64,000 nucleotides of DNA from Micromonospora coerulea (GCF_016598485.1 NZ_JAEMUW010000005.1:244034-308033); one strand, 5' to 3'; numbered from the stretch's first letter, positions 21,942 to 31,629 are shown. Made by a program: numbers and translations. Notes: a model not told the origin generated them from the sequence alone.

Positions 21942-23639
21942 GTGACGAGTGCGTCGACTGCACAGAGTGCGAGCGCCGGCGGGCCCGGCTCGGACCGGAC
22001 CGCGACCGACCACCCCGCCGGCGCGCCCGCGACGACGGGCGGGGACGGCATCCCGGCCGTGGTCCGGCGCCGCCTGGTCACCGTCGACGCCCGGCTCGAC
22101 GGGCACGCCTGGCTGGCCACCGGGGTGGTCGTGCTGATCGCGGCGATCCTGCGGTTCCTCGGCCTGAGCGGCCCGAACGGCAAGATCTTCGACGAGATCT
22201 ACTACGCCCGCGACGCGTACGGCCTGATCGACCGGGGCGTCGAGTGGAACTACAAGGACAACGGCCCGTCGTACGTGGTGCACCCGCCGCTGGGCAAGTG
22301 GCTGATCGGGTTCGGCGAGTGGGCCTTCGGCTACCAGGACGCCGAGACGAAGATCTCCGTACCGGGGCACCTGATGACCACCGCCCCGGAGTTCGGCTGG
22401 CGCTTCGCGGCGGCCGTCGCCGGCACGCTGTCGGTACTGCTGCTGGTCCGGATCGGCCGGCGGCTGTTCCGGTCGACCACGCTGGGCTGCGCCGCCGGGC
22501 TGCTGCTCGCCCTGGACGGCTTCCACCTGGTGCTCTCCCGCACCGCCCTGCTCGACATCTTCCTGCTGCTGTTCGTGCTGGCCGCGTTCGGCGCCCTGGT
22601 CCTCGACCGGGATGCCCGTCGGCGCCGCTGGACCCGGGCGCTGGAGGCCGGACTGGATCCGTCCCTGCCCGGGCGGGCCGGCCGGCCGCCGTCGAGCTGG
22701 CGGGACTGGCCGTGGTGGCGGCTGCTCGCCGGGGTGCTCCTGGGCTGCGCCTGCGCGGTCAAGTGGAGCGGCCTCTACTTCCTGCCGGCCTTCGCGCTGC
22801 TGGTGATCTTCTGGGAGGTCGGCGTCCGCCGCTCCGCCGGGGTACGCCGGCCGTGGCGCGACACCCTGCTCGACGAGCTGCCCTGGCTGCTGGTGGCGGG
22901 GGTGCTGATGGTCGGCACCTACCTGCTCACCTGGTCCGGCTGGCTGCTCGGCGACGACGGCTACTACCGGCTGGCCAGCCGCTACCCCAACACTCCCGGC
23001 CTGAGCGACGCCCCGGTGATCGGCCCGCTGATCAACCTGTGGGAGTACCACCGGGCCGCGTACGGCTTCCACACCCAGCTGGACGACCCGCACAAGTACC
23101 AGTCCTGGCCGTGGCAGTGGCTGCTGCTGGGCCGGCCGGTCGCCTTCTACTGGTCGGGGGACGGCAACTGCGGCGCGCCGAGCTGCGCCTCGGAGATCCT
23201 GCTGCTGGGTACCCCGCTGCTCTGGTGGTCGTTCCTGCCGGCGCTGGCGGCGACGGTCTGGCTGGGCCTGGCGCGGCGGGACTGGCGGGCCGGGGCGATC
23301 CTGCTCTGCGTGGCCGTCGGCCTGCTGCCCTGGTTCTGGTTCGCCCTGGACGGCCGGACGATGTTCTCCTTCTACGCCGCGCCGGCACTGCCGTTCCTGG
23401 TGCTGGCGGTGGTCTACGTGCTCGGCGCGATCATCTCGCCGGCCGGGGCGCCGCTCGGGTCGACCGTCGCCACTCGGGAGGAGGTCTCCGACCGGCGGCT
23501 GGTGGGCGGGATCGTGGCCGGTGGGTACGTGCTGCTGGTGGCGCTCTGCTTCGCGTACTTCTATCCGATTTTCGTCGGCCGGCTGCTGCCGTACGCGGAC
23601 TGGTCGGCCCGGATGTGGCTGGACGGCCGCTGGATCTGA
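21942..23639 (+). CDS. pmt: Dolichyl-phosphate-mannose--protein mannosyltransferase (Pmt)
   Basis: GT39-type multispanning membrane enzyme that transfers mannose from a polyprenyl carrier to secreted proteins. FDEIYYARDA, with the acidic pair of the first luminal-type loop, VHPPLGKWLIG, and about ten hydrophobic helices. 565 aa from the GTG at 21942; the upstream ATG at 21861 overlaps the divergent promoter and looks wrong. Together with rsmI this mirrors the mycobacterial Rv1002c-Rv1003 locus. Confidence 0.92.
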   Translation: MTSASTAQSASAGGPGSDRTATDHPAGAPATTGGDGIPAVVRRRLVTVDARLDGHAWLATGVVVLIAAILRFLGLSGPNGKIFDEIYYARDAYGLIDRGVEWNYKDNGPSYVVHPPLGKWLIGFGEWAFGYQDAETKISVPGHLMTTAPEFGWRFAAAVAGTLSVLLLVRIGRRLFRSTTLGCAAGLLLALDGFHLVLSRTALLDIFLLLFVLAAFGALVLDRDARRRRWTRALEAGLDPSLPGRAGRPPSSWRDWPWWRLLAGVLLGCACAVKWSGLYFLPAFALLVIFWEVGVRRSAGVRRPWRDTLLDELPWLLVAGVLMVGTYLLTWSGWLLGDDGYYRLASRYPNTPGLSDAPVIGPLINLWEYHRAAYGFHTQLDDPHKYQSWPWQWLLLGRPVAFYWSGDGNCGAPSCASEILLLGTPLLWWSFLPALAATVWLGLARRDWRAGAILLCVAVGLLPWFWFALDGRTMFSFYAAPALPFLVLAVVYVLGAIISPAGAPLGSTVATREEVSDRRLVGGIVAGGYVLLVALCFAYFYPIFVGRLLPYADWSARMWLDGRWI

Positions 23640-23702
23640 CGCTGCGGCGGCGCGGCCCGCGCGGCGGGGTGCGGCCGGTGGCGCGGGTCCGGGCAAAGAG
23701 AG

Positions 23703-23750
23703 GCGCGCCCCGATCGCCTGCCACGGGGGAAGCGGGCGATTGGGGCGCGC
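23703..23750. terminator. Long hairpin after pmt
   Basis: Two 16-nt arms (23703-23718 and 23735-23750) pair with only one G-T wobble. Likely transcription terminator for pmt; the rest of 23640-23907 shows no gene. Confidence 0.75.
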
Positions 23751-23907
23751 ACGAAGAGCTTAACCACCCGCCAGCATGTGCACAACGGGTGGAGTTGAGT
23801 CAGATTGCCGACGGATGCACCAGCGGCCGAATGGTTCACATCGGGCAGTTAACGGTGGGTCATCTGGCCGGGACCTTGCGAAGACGTGACGGCGGAGGGA
23901 CGGACAG

Positions 23908-24264
23908 ATGGAGCTGCTGGACCGGGTACGCGGCAGCTGCGCCGCCCTGCCCGAGGTGAGCGAGCGCCTCAGCCACGGCTCGCCCACCTGGTTCGTCCGC
24001 GGCCGGATGACCTTCGTCACGCTGCACGCCGACGGGCACCACGACCAGGACTTCGCGCACCTGTGGTGCGCCGCACCGCCCGGCGCCCAGCAGGAGCTGA
24101 TCGCGGCGGACCCGGCCCGCTTCTTCCGCCCGCCCTACGTCGGCGGCCGGGGTTGGCTCGGCGTACGCCTCGACGGCGCGGTCGACTGGACCGAGATCGA
24201 CGAGCTGTGCCGCGACGCGTACCGGGCGGTGGCCCCGAAACGCCTGGTCGCGCTCCTGGACTGA
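23908..24264 (+). CDS. MmcQ/YjbR family protein
   Basis: 118-aa single-domain protein with the family pattern PEVSERLSHGSPTWFVRGRM and a C-terminal ELCRDAYRAVAPKR. The fold is DNA-binding-like (CyaY-like) but no function is established. GGAGGGACGG upstream of ATG. Confidence 0.85.
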   Translation: MELLDRVRGSCAALPEVSERLSHGSPTWFVRGRMTFVTLHADGHHDQDFAHLWCAAPPGAQQELIAADPARFFRPPYVGGRGWLGVRLDGAVDWTEIDELCRDAYRAVAPKRLVALLD

Positions 24265-24328
24265 GCTCCGGTCCGGGTCGGCCGGACCCGGATGATCATC
24301 TAAAGTGGATCTCACTACACTTCGGCCG

Positions 24329-25612
24329 GTGATCAACAAGAGACGATCGACGGCCGTCCTGTTGGGACTGCTGGCCGCGACCGCGCTGATCGGTCCGCCG
24401 CCCGCCGCGGCCGACGACGAGACCACCGAACCTCCCGCCGAGCCGCCGAAGGTCGAGCTGGTGCTCGATGTCAGCGGCTCGATGCGGGCCCGCGACATCG
24501 ACGGGCGCAGCCGGATCTCGGTCGCCCAGCAAGCGTTCAACGAGGTGGTCGACGCGCTGCCGGACGAGACCCAGCTCGGCATCCGGGTGCTCGGCGCGAC
24601 CTACCGGGGCAAGGACAAGAAGAAGGGCTGCCAGGACACCCAGCAGATCGTGCCGGTCGGCCCGGTCGACCGGGCCGGGGCGAAGGCGGCGGTGGCCACC
24701 CTGCGGCCCACCGGCTTCACCCCGGTCGGGCTGGCGCTCCGCTCGGCGGCCCAGGATCTCGGCACCGGCGCCACCGCCCGGCGGATCGTGCTGATCACCG
24801 ACGGCGAGGACACCTGCGCCCCGCCGGACCCGTGCGAGGTGGCCCGGGAGCTGGCCGCCCAGGGCACCCGGCTGGTGGTCGACACCCTCGGCCTGGCCCC
24901 GGACGAGAAGGTCCGCCGGCAGCTGCTCTGCATCGCCGGCGCCACCGGCGGGACGTACACCGCGGCGCAGAGCGTCGACGAGCTGAGCGGCCGGATCAAG
25001 CAGCTGGTGGACCGGGCCCGGGACACGTACACGGCCACCCCGACGGTGGTCGGCGGCGCGGCGGAGTGCCCAAACGCCCCGCTGCTCGCCCCCGGCGTCT
25101 ACACCGACCGGGAGGCGTTCTCCGAGCACCGCTGGTACCGGGTGCCGGTGCGGGAGGGGCAGGAGCTGCGCGCCTCGGTCAGCGTCGGGCTGGACCGGCC
25201 GGTCAACCCGGACTACGGGGTGCTGCTGCGGGCCACCGACCCGGACGGCCGCGAACTCGTCCGGGGCGTGGACGCCGGCAGCGGCCGCACCGACGTGATC
25301 TCCGCCGGTCTGCGCTGGTCGGCGGCGGAGGACGCCGCCACGCCGACGCCCGAGCCGGGCGGTACGCGGCCCGCGCGGACGGTCTGCCTGGTGGTCAGCA
25401 ACGCCTTCGCGCCGCGCCCGGGCACCGAAGCCACCCCGGGCATGCCGGTGGAGCTGACCGTCGACGTGGTCGCCGCCTCCCCCGCCCCCGACGGGCCGGA
25501 TCTGGGCCGCGGCTGGACGCTGCTGCTCCTGCTCACGCTGGCCGGGTTGCTCACCGGGCTGGTCGCCGGGCTGCTCACCCGCTGGTGGGTCGCCACCTGG
25601 AGGGAGAACTGA
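24329..25612 (+). CDS. Secreted, membrane-anchored VWA-domain protein
   Basis: N-terminal signal peptide (STAVLLGLLAATALIGPPPAAA), then a von Willebrand A domain with the MIDAS motif DVSGSMRAR and the later TDGED, a beta-rich region, and a C-terminal transmembrane helix with a short cytoplasmic end. Forms an operon with the next gene, whose start is 3 nt past this stop. Likely an extracytoplasmic metal-dependent binding protein; partner unknown. GTG at 24305 is an alternative start. Confidence 0.82.
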   Translation: MINKRRSTAVLLGLLAATALIGPPPAAADDETTEPPAEPPKVELVLDVSGSMRARDIDGRSRISVAQQAFNEVVDALPDETQLGIRVLGATYRGKDKKKGCQDTQQIVPVGPVDRAGAKAAVATLRPTGFTPVGLALRSAAQDLGTGATARRIVLITDGEDTCAPPDPCEVARELAAQGTRLVVDTLGLAPDEKVRRQLLCIAGATGGTYTAAQSVDELSGRIKQLVDRARDTYTATPTVVGGAAECPNAPLLAPGVYTDREAFSEHRWYRVPVREGQELRASVSVGLDRPVNPDYGVLLRATDPDGRELVRGVDAGSGRTDVISAGLRWSAAEDAATPTPEPGGTRPARTVCLVVSNAFAPRPGTEATPGMPVELTVDVVAASPAPDGPDLGRGWTLLLLLTLAGLLTGLVAGLLTRWWVATWREN

Positions 25613-25614
25613 GG

Positions 25615-26394
25615 ATGCGTACCCTGCTCAGGTCCGCCGCGGCGCTGGTCGCCGCCGGACTGACCCTCGCACCGGCCGCCGCCTCGGCCGACCCCACGCC
25701 CACGCCCTCGCCGGGCGCGGCCACGGTCACCAAGGCCGGCACGTCCTTCCTCACCGCCACCGCGATCACCGCCGGCCAGCCGGTCCGGGTCGGCGCGTCC
25801 ACCGGTGACCACCTCTACTGGGCCTTCCCCGCCGAAGCCGGGCAGATCCACCAGCTCACCGCCACGGTCACCTTCCCGAAGGGCCGCAGCGGCGCCTCCA
25901 CCTGGACCGTCGACGTCTTCGACGGGCTGCGCCGCCGGCAGGCCTGCACGGCCGGGGCGCAGACGCCGACGGTGGACGCGGCGGCGACCAGCGTCACCCT
26001 CGGCTGCACGCTGCGCCGGGTCCGGCCGTGGGCCGAGCCGTGGTCCGCCGACCCGCTGCCGGGCACCTACTACGTCCGGCTCTCCGTGGTCGACCTGCCG
26101 GAGCCCGACCTGGGGCTGCCGATCGACGTGGACCTGCTGGTCGGAGCGGACGGCGAGGGCGGCGCGTCGGGCGACGACGGGGAGCTGGCGGCGCCGCTGG
26201 TGCCGAACAGCCGGGCCGGGACGGTGCTGACCACCGAGCCGACGGCCGAGCCGGTGGCGGAGGAGGAGACCAGCCTGACCGTTTGGCTGCCCGAGCCCGG
26301 CTCGCGCTGGGTCTGGACCACCGTCGGCGGCGTCCTCGCCGCGGTGGCCGGCGTGGTCGGCTTCGCCCTCACCCGGCGGCCCCGCCGCCCCTGA
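25615..26394 (+). CDS. Secreted membrane-anchored partner of the VWA protein
   Basis: 259 aa: signal peptide (MRTLLRSAAALVAAGLTLA), a beta-rich ectodomain with two Cys pairs likely, a disordered Glu/Thr stretch and a C-terminal transmembrane helix followed by RRPRRP. Start has AGGGAGAACTGAGG upstream. Function unknown; role inferred as partner of the VWA protein from coupling. Confidence 0.75.
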   Translation: MRTLLRSAAALVAAGLTLAPAAASADPTPTPSPGAATVTKAGTSFLTATAITAGQPVRVGASTGDHLYWAFPAEAGQIHQLTATVTFPKGRSGASTWTVDVFDGLRRRQACTAGAQTPTVDAAATSVTLGCTLRRVRPWAEPWSADPLPGTYYVRLSVVDLPEPDLGLPIDVDLLVGADGEGGASGDDGELAAPLVPNSRAGTVLTTEPTAEPVAEEETSLTVWLPEPGSRWVWTTVGGVLAAVAGVVGFALTRRPRRP

Positions 26395-26401
26395 GCCGGC
26401 C

Positions 26402-26441
26402 GCGTGGTGGCCGCTGCGCCGAGGCGGAGCGGCCGCCACGC
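26402..26441. terminator. Convergent hairpin terminator
   Basis: 14-nt arms GCGTGGTGGCCGCT and its complement with one G-T pair, lying between two convergent genes. Confidence 0.7.
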
Positions 26442-26447
26442 AGCGGA

Positions 26448-26714
26448 TCAGGTGGTGCGGGGGCTGCGCGGCACCCAGCCGATGAAGCGGTCCCGCAGCG
26501 ACGCCACCGGCGCGGTGCGCAGGTCCTGACTGGCGGCGGCGAGGCACGATCCGAGGTAGACATTCAGCGAGGCCCGGTCCACCTGGTACTCGTCGAGCAA
26601 CCGGGTCCGCTTGGTGGCACACGGCCAGTCCTCGCCGCAGGAGCCACAGGCCCAATCGGGAGTTACCGGAGCATGCTCGCCCGGCAGTCGTCCGGCTTCG
26701 TCCCCACCCGTCAT
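26448..26714 (-). CDS. Small Cys-rich protein, TPxWxCxxCGxxWPC family (chromosomal copy)
   Basis: 88 aa. Motif VTPDWACGSCGEDWPCATKR puts three Cys in a small knuckle; the rest is helical and ends FIGWVPR. A homologous protein sits on the integrated element at 32896-33114. Relatives in this group are often labelled flavin reductase in annotations, which the sequence does not support. Function unknown. Confidence 0.7.
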   Translation of the reverse strand: MTGGDEAGRLPGEHAPVTPDWACGSCGEDWPCATKRTRLLDEYQVDRASLNVYLGSCLAAASQDLRTAPVASLRDRFIGWVPRSPRTT

Positions 26715-26894
26715 CCCATATCCCCTCGCCGCGTGCGGACAGGCGGGCCGGCCGTGGGCGCGGTCGCCGCCGTCGAGCCTGGATTCCCGCTACTCCCCCG
26801 ATGACGTACGAACAGCGCCACGGGACTCTCCGGCGTTACACGGTTGCGGTACGTTCACCGGTCATGCTGCGGTCGTACCTGAAGGAGGTGGGTG

Positions 26895-27551
26895 ATGCGT
26901 GACCTGCTGCCCGCGTCGGTCGCGGTGGCGGTGGCCGGCCCCGACGACTGGGTCGGCGCGCTGCTCGCCGCGGAGCTGGCCTGCCTCAGCGACCAGGCGG
27001 TGCCGAGCCGCCAGCGCGACTTCACCGCCGGCCGGGTCTGCGCCCGCCGGGCGCTGGCCGCGCTCGGGCTGCCGCCGACGCCGGTGCCGTCGGCGCCGAA
27101 CCGGTCCCCGGTCTGGCCGGCCGGCGTGGTCGGCACCATCACCCACACCCGCGGCTACTGCGCCGCGGCCGCCGCCCGGTCCGCCGAGGTCCGCGCCGTC
27201 GGCATGGACGCCGAGCAGCACCGGGAGCTCAGCGCGGGGGTACGCCGGATGATCTGCCTGCCCGAGGAGGAGGCGGAGCTCGCCCGGCTGCCGACCGGGG
27301 TGTCCTGGCCGGCGGTGCTCTTCAGCGCGAAGGAGACCGTCTACAAGGTGTGGCATCCGATCGTCGGCACCTGGCTGGACTTCCACGACGCGCGGGTGAC
27401 GCTCGACCCGGACGCCGGAACGTTCACCGCCCGGATCGCGCCGGCCCGATGCGATGCGGCCCCGGCAGCCCACCCGCCGGCGCTGGTGACCGGACGGTTC
27501 GCCGTGGACGCCGAACTGGTCCGCACCGCCGCCGTGCTGCCGCCGCCCTGA
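26895..27551 (+). CDS. 4'-phosphopantetheinyl transferase (Sfp/EntD type)
   Basis: Activates carrier proteins by adding phosphopantetheine from CoA. Mg and CoA motifs: VGMDAEQH and FSAKETVYK. 218 aa. GGAGG spaced 7 nt upstream of the ATG. The C-terminal FHDARV segment matches the PptT/EntD branch used for polyketide and peptide synthesis. Confidence 0.92.
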   Translation: MRDLLPASVAVAVAGPDDWVGALLAAELACLSDQAVPSRQRDFTAGRVCARRALAALGLPPTPVPSAPNRSPVWPAGVVGTITHTRGYCAAAAARSAEVRAVGMDAEQHRELSAGVRRMICLPEEEAELARLPTGVSWPAVLFSAKETVYKVWHPIVGTWLDFHDARVTLDPDAGTFTARIAPARCDAAPAAHPPALVTGRFAVDAELVRTAAVLPPP

Positions 27552-27712
27552 CGCGCGCCGGCTCCGGTCGCCGCTACGGTCGGTCCGACCGAAGCACTTC
27601 ACCCCCAGCCTCCGCGGCCCCGCCTCCGGTACCGGATGATTGGCTGCAATCGATGTGGGGTAGGGCAGCCTTGCCGCAGCTCAGGCAGCCATCCATTGCT
27701 CTTGGAGCCGTC

Positions 27713-28336
27713 ATGACAGTCGACCTACCCGCTCCGGCGGTCGCCGCGGGAGCCGCCACCCAGGTGTGTGTCCGCCACGGACAGCCCGCCACCCGCCAGA
27801 AGAAGGTGATTTTCCGGTCCTACACCCCGAAATGGGCCTACCTGCTGATCCTCATCGGAGTTCTGCCGTTCGCGATCGTCGCCGCCGCCCTGCAGAAGCG
27901 GGTCAAGGCGCCATCGTGGCCGTTCTGCCAGGACTGCGGGAGATTACGCACCCGCCGATTCCTCATCGGCGTCGGCCTGTTGGCGCTCGCCATCGTCGGC
28001 GCGGTTGCCGCTTCCGTCCTGCTCCCGGCCAACGACTCGACCGGCGGCCCGATCGTGCTGGTCTTCGTGCTGATGGTCATCGCGGGGCTGGGCGTCGCGA
28101 GCACCGCCGCGTACGGGCCGATCGCCTCCGGGTACGTGTCGAACGACGGCAACACCGTTCACATCCGGCGCGCCCACGAGCGCTTCGCCGAGCAGGCCGC
28201 GGCCATCCGGGCGGGCGCGCCGCAGCCGTACCAGCCCTACCCGCCCACCGCGCCGCAGCAGTACGCGCCCTATCCGCACTCCGCAGCGCCCGTCCCCACC
28301 CACCAGCAGCCGGAGCAGCCGTACCGGGATCGTTAG
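27713..28336 (+). CDS. Membrane protein with CxDC pair and Pro/Tyr-rich tail
   Basis: 207 aa. Cytoplasmic N-terminus with CVRHGQPA, then a hydrophobic helix, a PFCQDCGRLR loop that could bind metal, two more helices, and a disordered PYQPYPPTAP tail. No recognised family. ATG 27713 preceded by GGAG. Confidence 0.7.
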   Translation: MTVDLPAPAVAAGAATQVCVRHGQPATRQKKVIFRSYTPKWAYLLILIGVLPFAIVAAALQKRVKAPSWPFCQDCGRLRTRRFLIGVGLLALAIVGAVAASVLLPANDSTGGPIVLVFVLMVIAGLGVASTAAYGPIASGYVSNDGNTVHIRRAHERFAEQAAAIRAGAPQPYQPYPPTAPQQYAPYPHSAAPVPTHQQPEQPYRDR

Positions 28337-28495
28337 CCCCGGCAATCCTCGTCACGGCGCAGCGCCAGGCGGCCGGCCATCGGCGACGACGCGGCCCTGG
28401 GCGCTGGCCGAGTCGACCGTGGGCCTGCTCCGGTTCTGCCTGACGTCCCTGCTCGACGGTCCAGACGCGGCCGGTAGGCAGGCGCCGCCGCCCGG
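28337..28495. other. Intergenic region, convergent genes
   Basis: 159 nt between convergent genes. No gene and no strong hairpin seen. Confidence 0.4.
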
Positions 28496-29020
28496 TCAGC
28501 GGGTGACGTCGTGGACGTGATGCTCGATGTCGTGCAGGAAGTAGACCGCGAACGTGGCGACCGTGAAGACGGAGCCGTTGCTGCGCCGACCCGGACGCTC
28601 CCACTGGTCCGCCCGGACCGCGTCGAACGCCGCCGCCGTCGCCTCCGCCTCAACGGCCAACTGGTCGGCCACCACCGCCGGGTCCTGGTGGAAGTACCCC
28701 TCCTCGACGGCCGTCGCGTCCTGGTCCCAGTTGGCGAAGACCGGGTCGTCCTCGCCCAGCATCAGCTCCAGCCGGCCGCGGAAGATCCGGCAGGTGTCGC
28801 GGACGTGGCAGGCGTACTCGACCGGCGACCAGACCGTCGGCACCGGCCGTACCGTGGCGTCATCCCGGGCCAGGACGGCCCGCCAGGTCGGGATGGTGGC
28901 GCGCAGCCGGTCGCCGGTGGCGGTGACCTCCTGCGGAGAGAAGCCGCACTCCGCGCAACCCTCGGTGATGACGAAGGTCCAGTCGGCGGTCTCCGGCGTG
29001 ATGGCGGGCGGCTGCTGCAT
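28496..29020 (-). CDS. DinB-like/mycothiol-dependent maleylpyruvate isomerase-type four-helix protein
   Basis: 174 aa, with the four-helix-bundle pattern of the DinB superfamily: metal-ligand His residues in VEYACHVRD and near the end in FLHDIEHHVHDV. Function unknown; the superfamily contains thiol-dependent transferases. Divergent from the sigma-factor operon. Confidence 0.8.
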   Translation of the reverse strand: MQQPPAITPETADWTFVITEGCAECGFSPQEVTATGDRLRATIPTWRAVLARDDATVRPVPTVWSPVEYACHVRDTCRIFRGRLELMLGEDDPVFANWDQDATAVEEGYFHQDPAVVADQLAVEAEATAAAFDAVRADQWERPGRRSNGSVFTVATFAVYFLHDIEHHVHDVTR

Positions 29021-29163
29021 GGCCGCAGTCTGCCATCCCGCACCATCGGGCGGCCGACCGTGGTCAGCGCAGGGGATGGACTTCGCGGTGCCTGCCCCCG
29101 GGAGGCAACCTTCCGCGCCGTCGGTCGGGTAGTTACCGGCGACCCACACAAGAAGGAGAGCCG

Positions 29164-29661
29164 GTGGCATCACGCGACACGTTCGCCGAGTTCGTGACCG
29201 CACGGTCACCACGTCTCAAGCGCACCGCCTATCTGCTCACGCACGACTGGGCGCACGCGGAGGATCTGCTGCAGACGGCCCTGGTGCGCGCGTGGAGCGC
29301 GTGGGGCCGGATCGACGCGGACCCGGAGCCATACGTGCGCAGGATCCTGGTGAACGTCTACGCCTCGTGGTGGCGGCGCAGATGGCGGCAGGTCGAGCAC
29401 CCGATGTCGCAGCTACCGGAGCGACCCACCGCCGACGAGATGTCACGCGTGGACCGGCGCGACGAGGTGTGGCAGGCGCTCGGACGGCTGCCGCGACGGC
29501 AGCGGGCGGTGCTGGTGCTGCGCTACTTCGAGGACATGAACGAGGCGCAGATCGCGGACGCGATGGGCATCTCGGTGGGCACCGTCAAGAGCCAGGCCAC
29601 CAAGGCGCTGGCCAAGCTGCGACTGGACGAGTCGCTGACGCTGGAGGCTTCGCACCGGTGA
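29164..29661 (+). CDS. SigE-family RNA polymerase sigma factor (ECF)
   Basis: 165 aa, with sigma region 2 (AYLLTHDWAHAEDLLQTAL) and region 4 (RRQRAVLVLRYFEDMNEAQI). GTG start with AGAAGGAGAGCC upstream. The stop overlaps the next GTG by 4 nt (GTGA), so it is translationally coupled to a membrane partner that may restrain it. Confidence 0.92.
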   Translation: MASRDTFAEFVTARSPRLKRTAYLLTHDWAHAEDLLQTALVRAWSAWGRIDADPEPYVRRILVNVYASWWRRRWRQVEHPMSQLPERPTADEMSRVDRRDEVWQALGRLPRRQRAVLVLRYFEDMNEAQIADAMGISVGTVKSQATKALAKLRLDESLTLEASHR

Positions 29662-30752
29662 TCGACCTTGGGGAACTCATGGCTGAGCGCTCGGCCGGGC
29701 AGGACGGGCCGTCCCACGGCCGCCTGACCGAGGTCCGGCGCAGGATCGCCGTACGCCGGCGCCGGCGGGCCGTCGCCGGGTCCGCGGCTGCGGTGGCGCT
29801 GGTGGGGGCGCTCGCGGCGTACACCGTCGTCCCCGGTGGCAAGCCGCCGCAACCCTCGACCTTCGCCGCCGGGTCGGCGACCCCTTCGGCCAGCCCGCCG
29901 GCAACGCAGAAGCCGGTGCCGGGCCGCAAGATCGGACCTTTCGCCGAGTACGCCCGCGGGTACCGGGTGGTTGCGTTCGGCTCGGCGCCGGTGAGCTCCA
30001 GGAAGGCCGAGCTGACCTGGACGGTCAGGTCGACCGATGTCCAGTTCTTCAGCTACTGCCCCGGCCTGCCGGACAGGGACGTGTCGCTCGACGCCGAGAT
30101 CGCCGTCAACGGCGAGCCGGCCCGCCTGTCGATGCGCTGCAATGCCGAACTGCACCAGGACCCGAACCCGGCGGAGTCTCCCAGCCGGACCCCACCGGGG
30201 GCGAGCATCGGGGACACGGTGACCGTGACGTACACGATCACCGGCGCTCAGGGCACGGCGGGCACCGCTCGGGAGCGGCCGGTGCCGACGCAGGGGACCA
30301 TCTACTTCGCGGTGGCGGAGAAGGTGCCGTTCGCCGACTACCCGGTCCCGTCCCGGCCGGCGACGCTGGCGCCGCCCACGCCGGACGGCATGGCCGGCGA
30401 GCCCGGCACCAGGGTCGTGCACAGCGATCCGGCGGACCCCAACAAGCCCGTCACGACCACGCTGGTCTGGCATCGGGGATACGAGTTCACCGTGGTCCCG
30501 CAGACACCCGGCGTCTACCAGGTCGCCGTGAACGGCGTCCGGGTGCTGAGCGGCGAGGTCCACGACTACACCGGCAACGGCCCGAGCGCCGGCTGCCAGG
30601 TGAGACGGAAGGACAAGGGCTTCTGCGTACGCGAACTGGAGGCCGTCCGGGACGGCGACACCGTCACGGTCACCGTCACCGCCCGGTACGCCACCGGCCC
30701 CTGGCTCGCCGAGCTGCGCTCGCAGTGGCAGGAGCCGTCGGCGCAGGGCTGA
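29658..30752 (+). CDS. Membrane protein coupled to SigE factor, candidate anti-sigma factor
   Basis: 364 aa. The N-terminal ~45 residues are charged and cytoplasmic, followed by one transmembrane helix (VAGSAAAVALVGALAAYTVV), a Pro/Thr linker and a large beta-rich ectodomain with Cys. The arrangement (coupled to sigma, single-span, short cytoplasmic head) is that of an anti-sigma factor, but no classical zinc HxxxCxxC motif is present, so the role is inferred. Confidence 0.7.
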   Translation: MIDLGELMAERSAGQDGPSHGRLTEVRRRIAVRRRRRAVAGSAAAVALVGALAAYTVVPGGKPPQPSTFAAGSATPSASPPATQKPVPGRKIGPFAEYARGYRVVAFGSAPVSSRKAELTWTVRSTDVQFFSYCPGLPDRDVSLDAEIAVNGEPARLSMRCNAELHQDPNPAESPSRTPPGASIGDTVTVTYTITGAQGTAGTARERPVPTQGTIYFAVAEKVPFADYPVPSRPATLAPPTPDGMAGEPGTRVVHSDPADPNKPVTTTLVWHRGYEFTVVPQTPGVYQVAVNGVRVLSGEVHDYTGNGPSAGCQVRRKDKGFCVRELEAVRDGDTVTVTVTARYATGPWLAELRSQWQEPSAQG

Positions 30753-30807
30753 CGACGAGGCAGGTCCGGGACACCCCAGTCGGCGCTCGCCGGGCCCCGC
30801 CAGCGGA

Positions 30808-31611
30808 TCAACCCTCGCCGCCCGGACGGCCACGCACTGCTCCCGCACCTCTGATCACGGCGTAGCTGGCCAGCCCGAGACTGAGAAGGACGACGACCGC
30901 CACCCATTGCAGGCGCAGACCAAGCATCAGCGGCACGAGCCCAAGCATCGACGGGATCGCCAGCAGGCACGCGATCCCCATCAGCGGACTCAACACCGTC
31001 AGTCCCACCTTTTCGCCCCGGACTGACCACCAACCGCTCGCAGTATGGAGCTTGAGCCGCGCAGCCTCGAACAGCATGGGCAGGCCGGAGACGGCAAACA
31101 TCCCGAGGAACAGGGTCTGCAACCAGCCGCGGTGACCCCAGGCCTCGGTTTCGACCCGATCGCCGGCCGGCAGTTCGATCGCCACGGGGGTGCCCTCCCA
31201 CAGCAACGCCTCTGCCTCTGCGTCATCGCTGAGTCTGCGGCTGCCCGAGGTGGGGACGTCGGTCTCGGCAAAAAGCACGTACTCGGCGTCCTGCTCCACC
31301 ATCAGATGCCAGTCGCTGCCGGGGCCACGACTGTGCCAGGGGCCGGACAAGGTGACCGGGATCCGCTCGAGACAGCCCTTCGGCGGATCCGCATCCGGCT
31401 CTACGCGCATGGTCCCCGCGGGGCATTCCACGGCTCGCCGCATCGCGACCGCGTCGCGGATGCCGCCTGGGACGTCGGTCAGCGCCAATAGTCCGAGCAC
31501 GCCCGCCACCAAGCCGTAAAGCACGAGAAGCGCCGGCCGTGTCCAGAACGCTCGGCGCCAGAACTGCCAGCCGCGAGGAGGCGCCTTCGTTCGCCTGGGC
31601 ACAGCAACCAC
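30808..31611 (-). CDS. Hypothetical membrane protein
   Basis: 267 aa with an N-terminal helix after a basic start, an extracytoplasmic loop of ~100 residues carrying two Cys (ECPAG...KGCLERI), and three or four further helices. Topology recalls DUF3592-like proteins, but I cannot confirm it. Last long chromosomal minus-strand gene before the element boundary. Confidence 0.65.
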   Translation of the reverse strand: MVAVPRRTKAPPRGWQFWRRAFWTRPALLVLYGLVAGVLGLLALTDVPGGIRDAVAMRRAVECPAGTMRVEPDADPPKGCLERIPVTLSGPWHSRGPGSDWHLMVEQDAEYVLFAETDVPTSGSRRLSDDAEAEALLWEGTPVAIELPAGDRVETEAWGHRGWLQTLFLGMFAVSGLPMLFEAARLKLHTASGWWSVRGEKVGLTVLSPLMGIACLLAIPSMLGLVPLMLGLRLQWVAVVVLLSLGLASYAVIRGAGAVRGRPGGEG

Positions 31612-31629
31612 CTCCCTACCGATTGTGGC

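Noticed and set aside
23781..23800. Possible extra att core (GGTGGAGTTGAG)
   Set aside because: Only 12 bases match and the similarity stops before the T-arm; chance match near a terminator.
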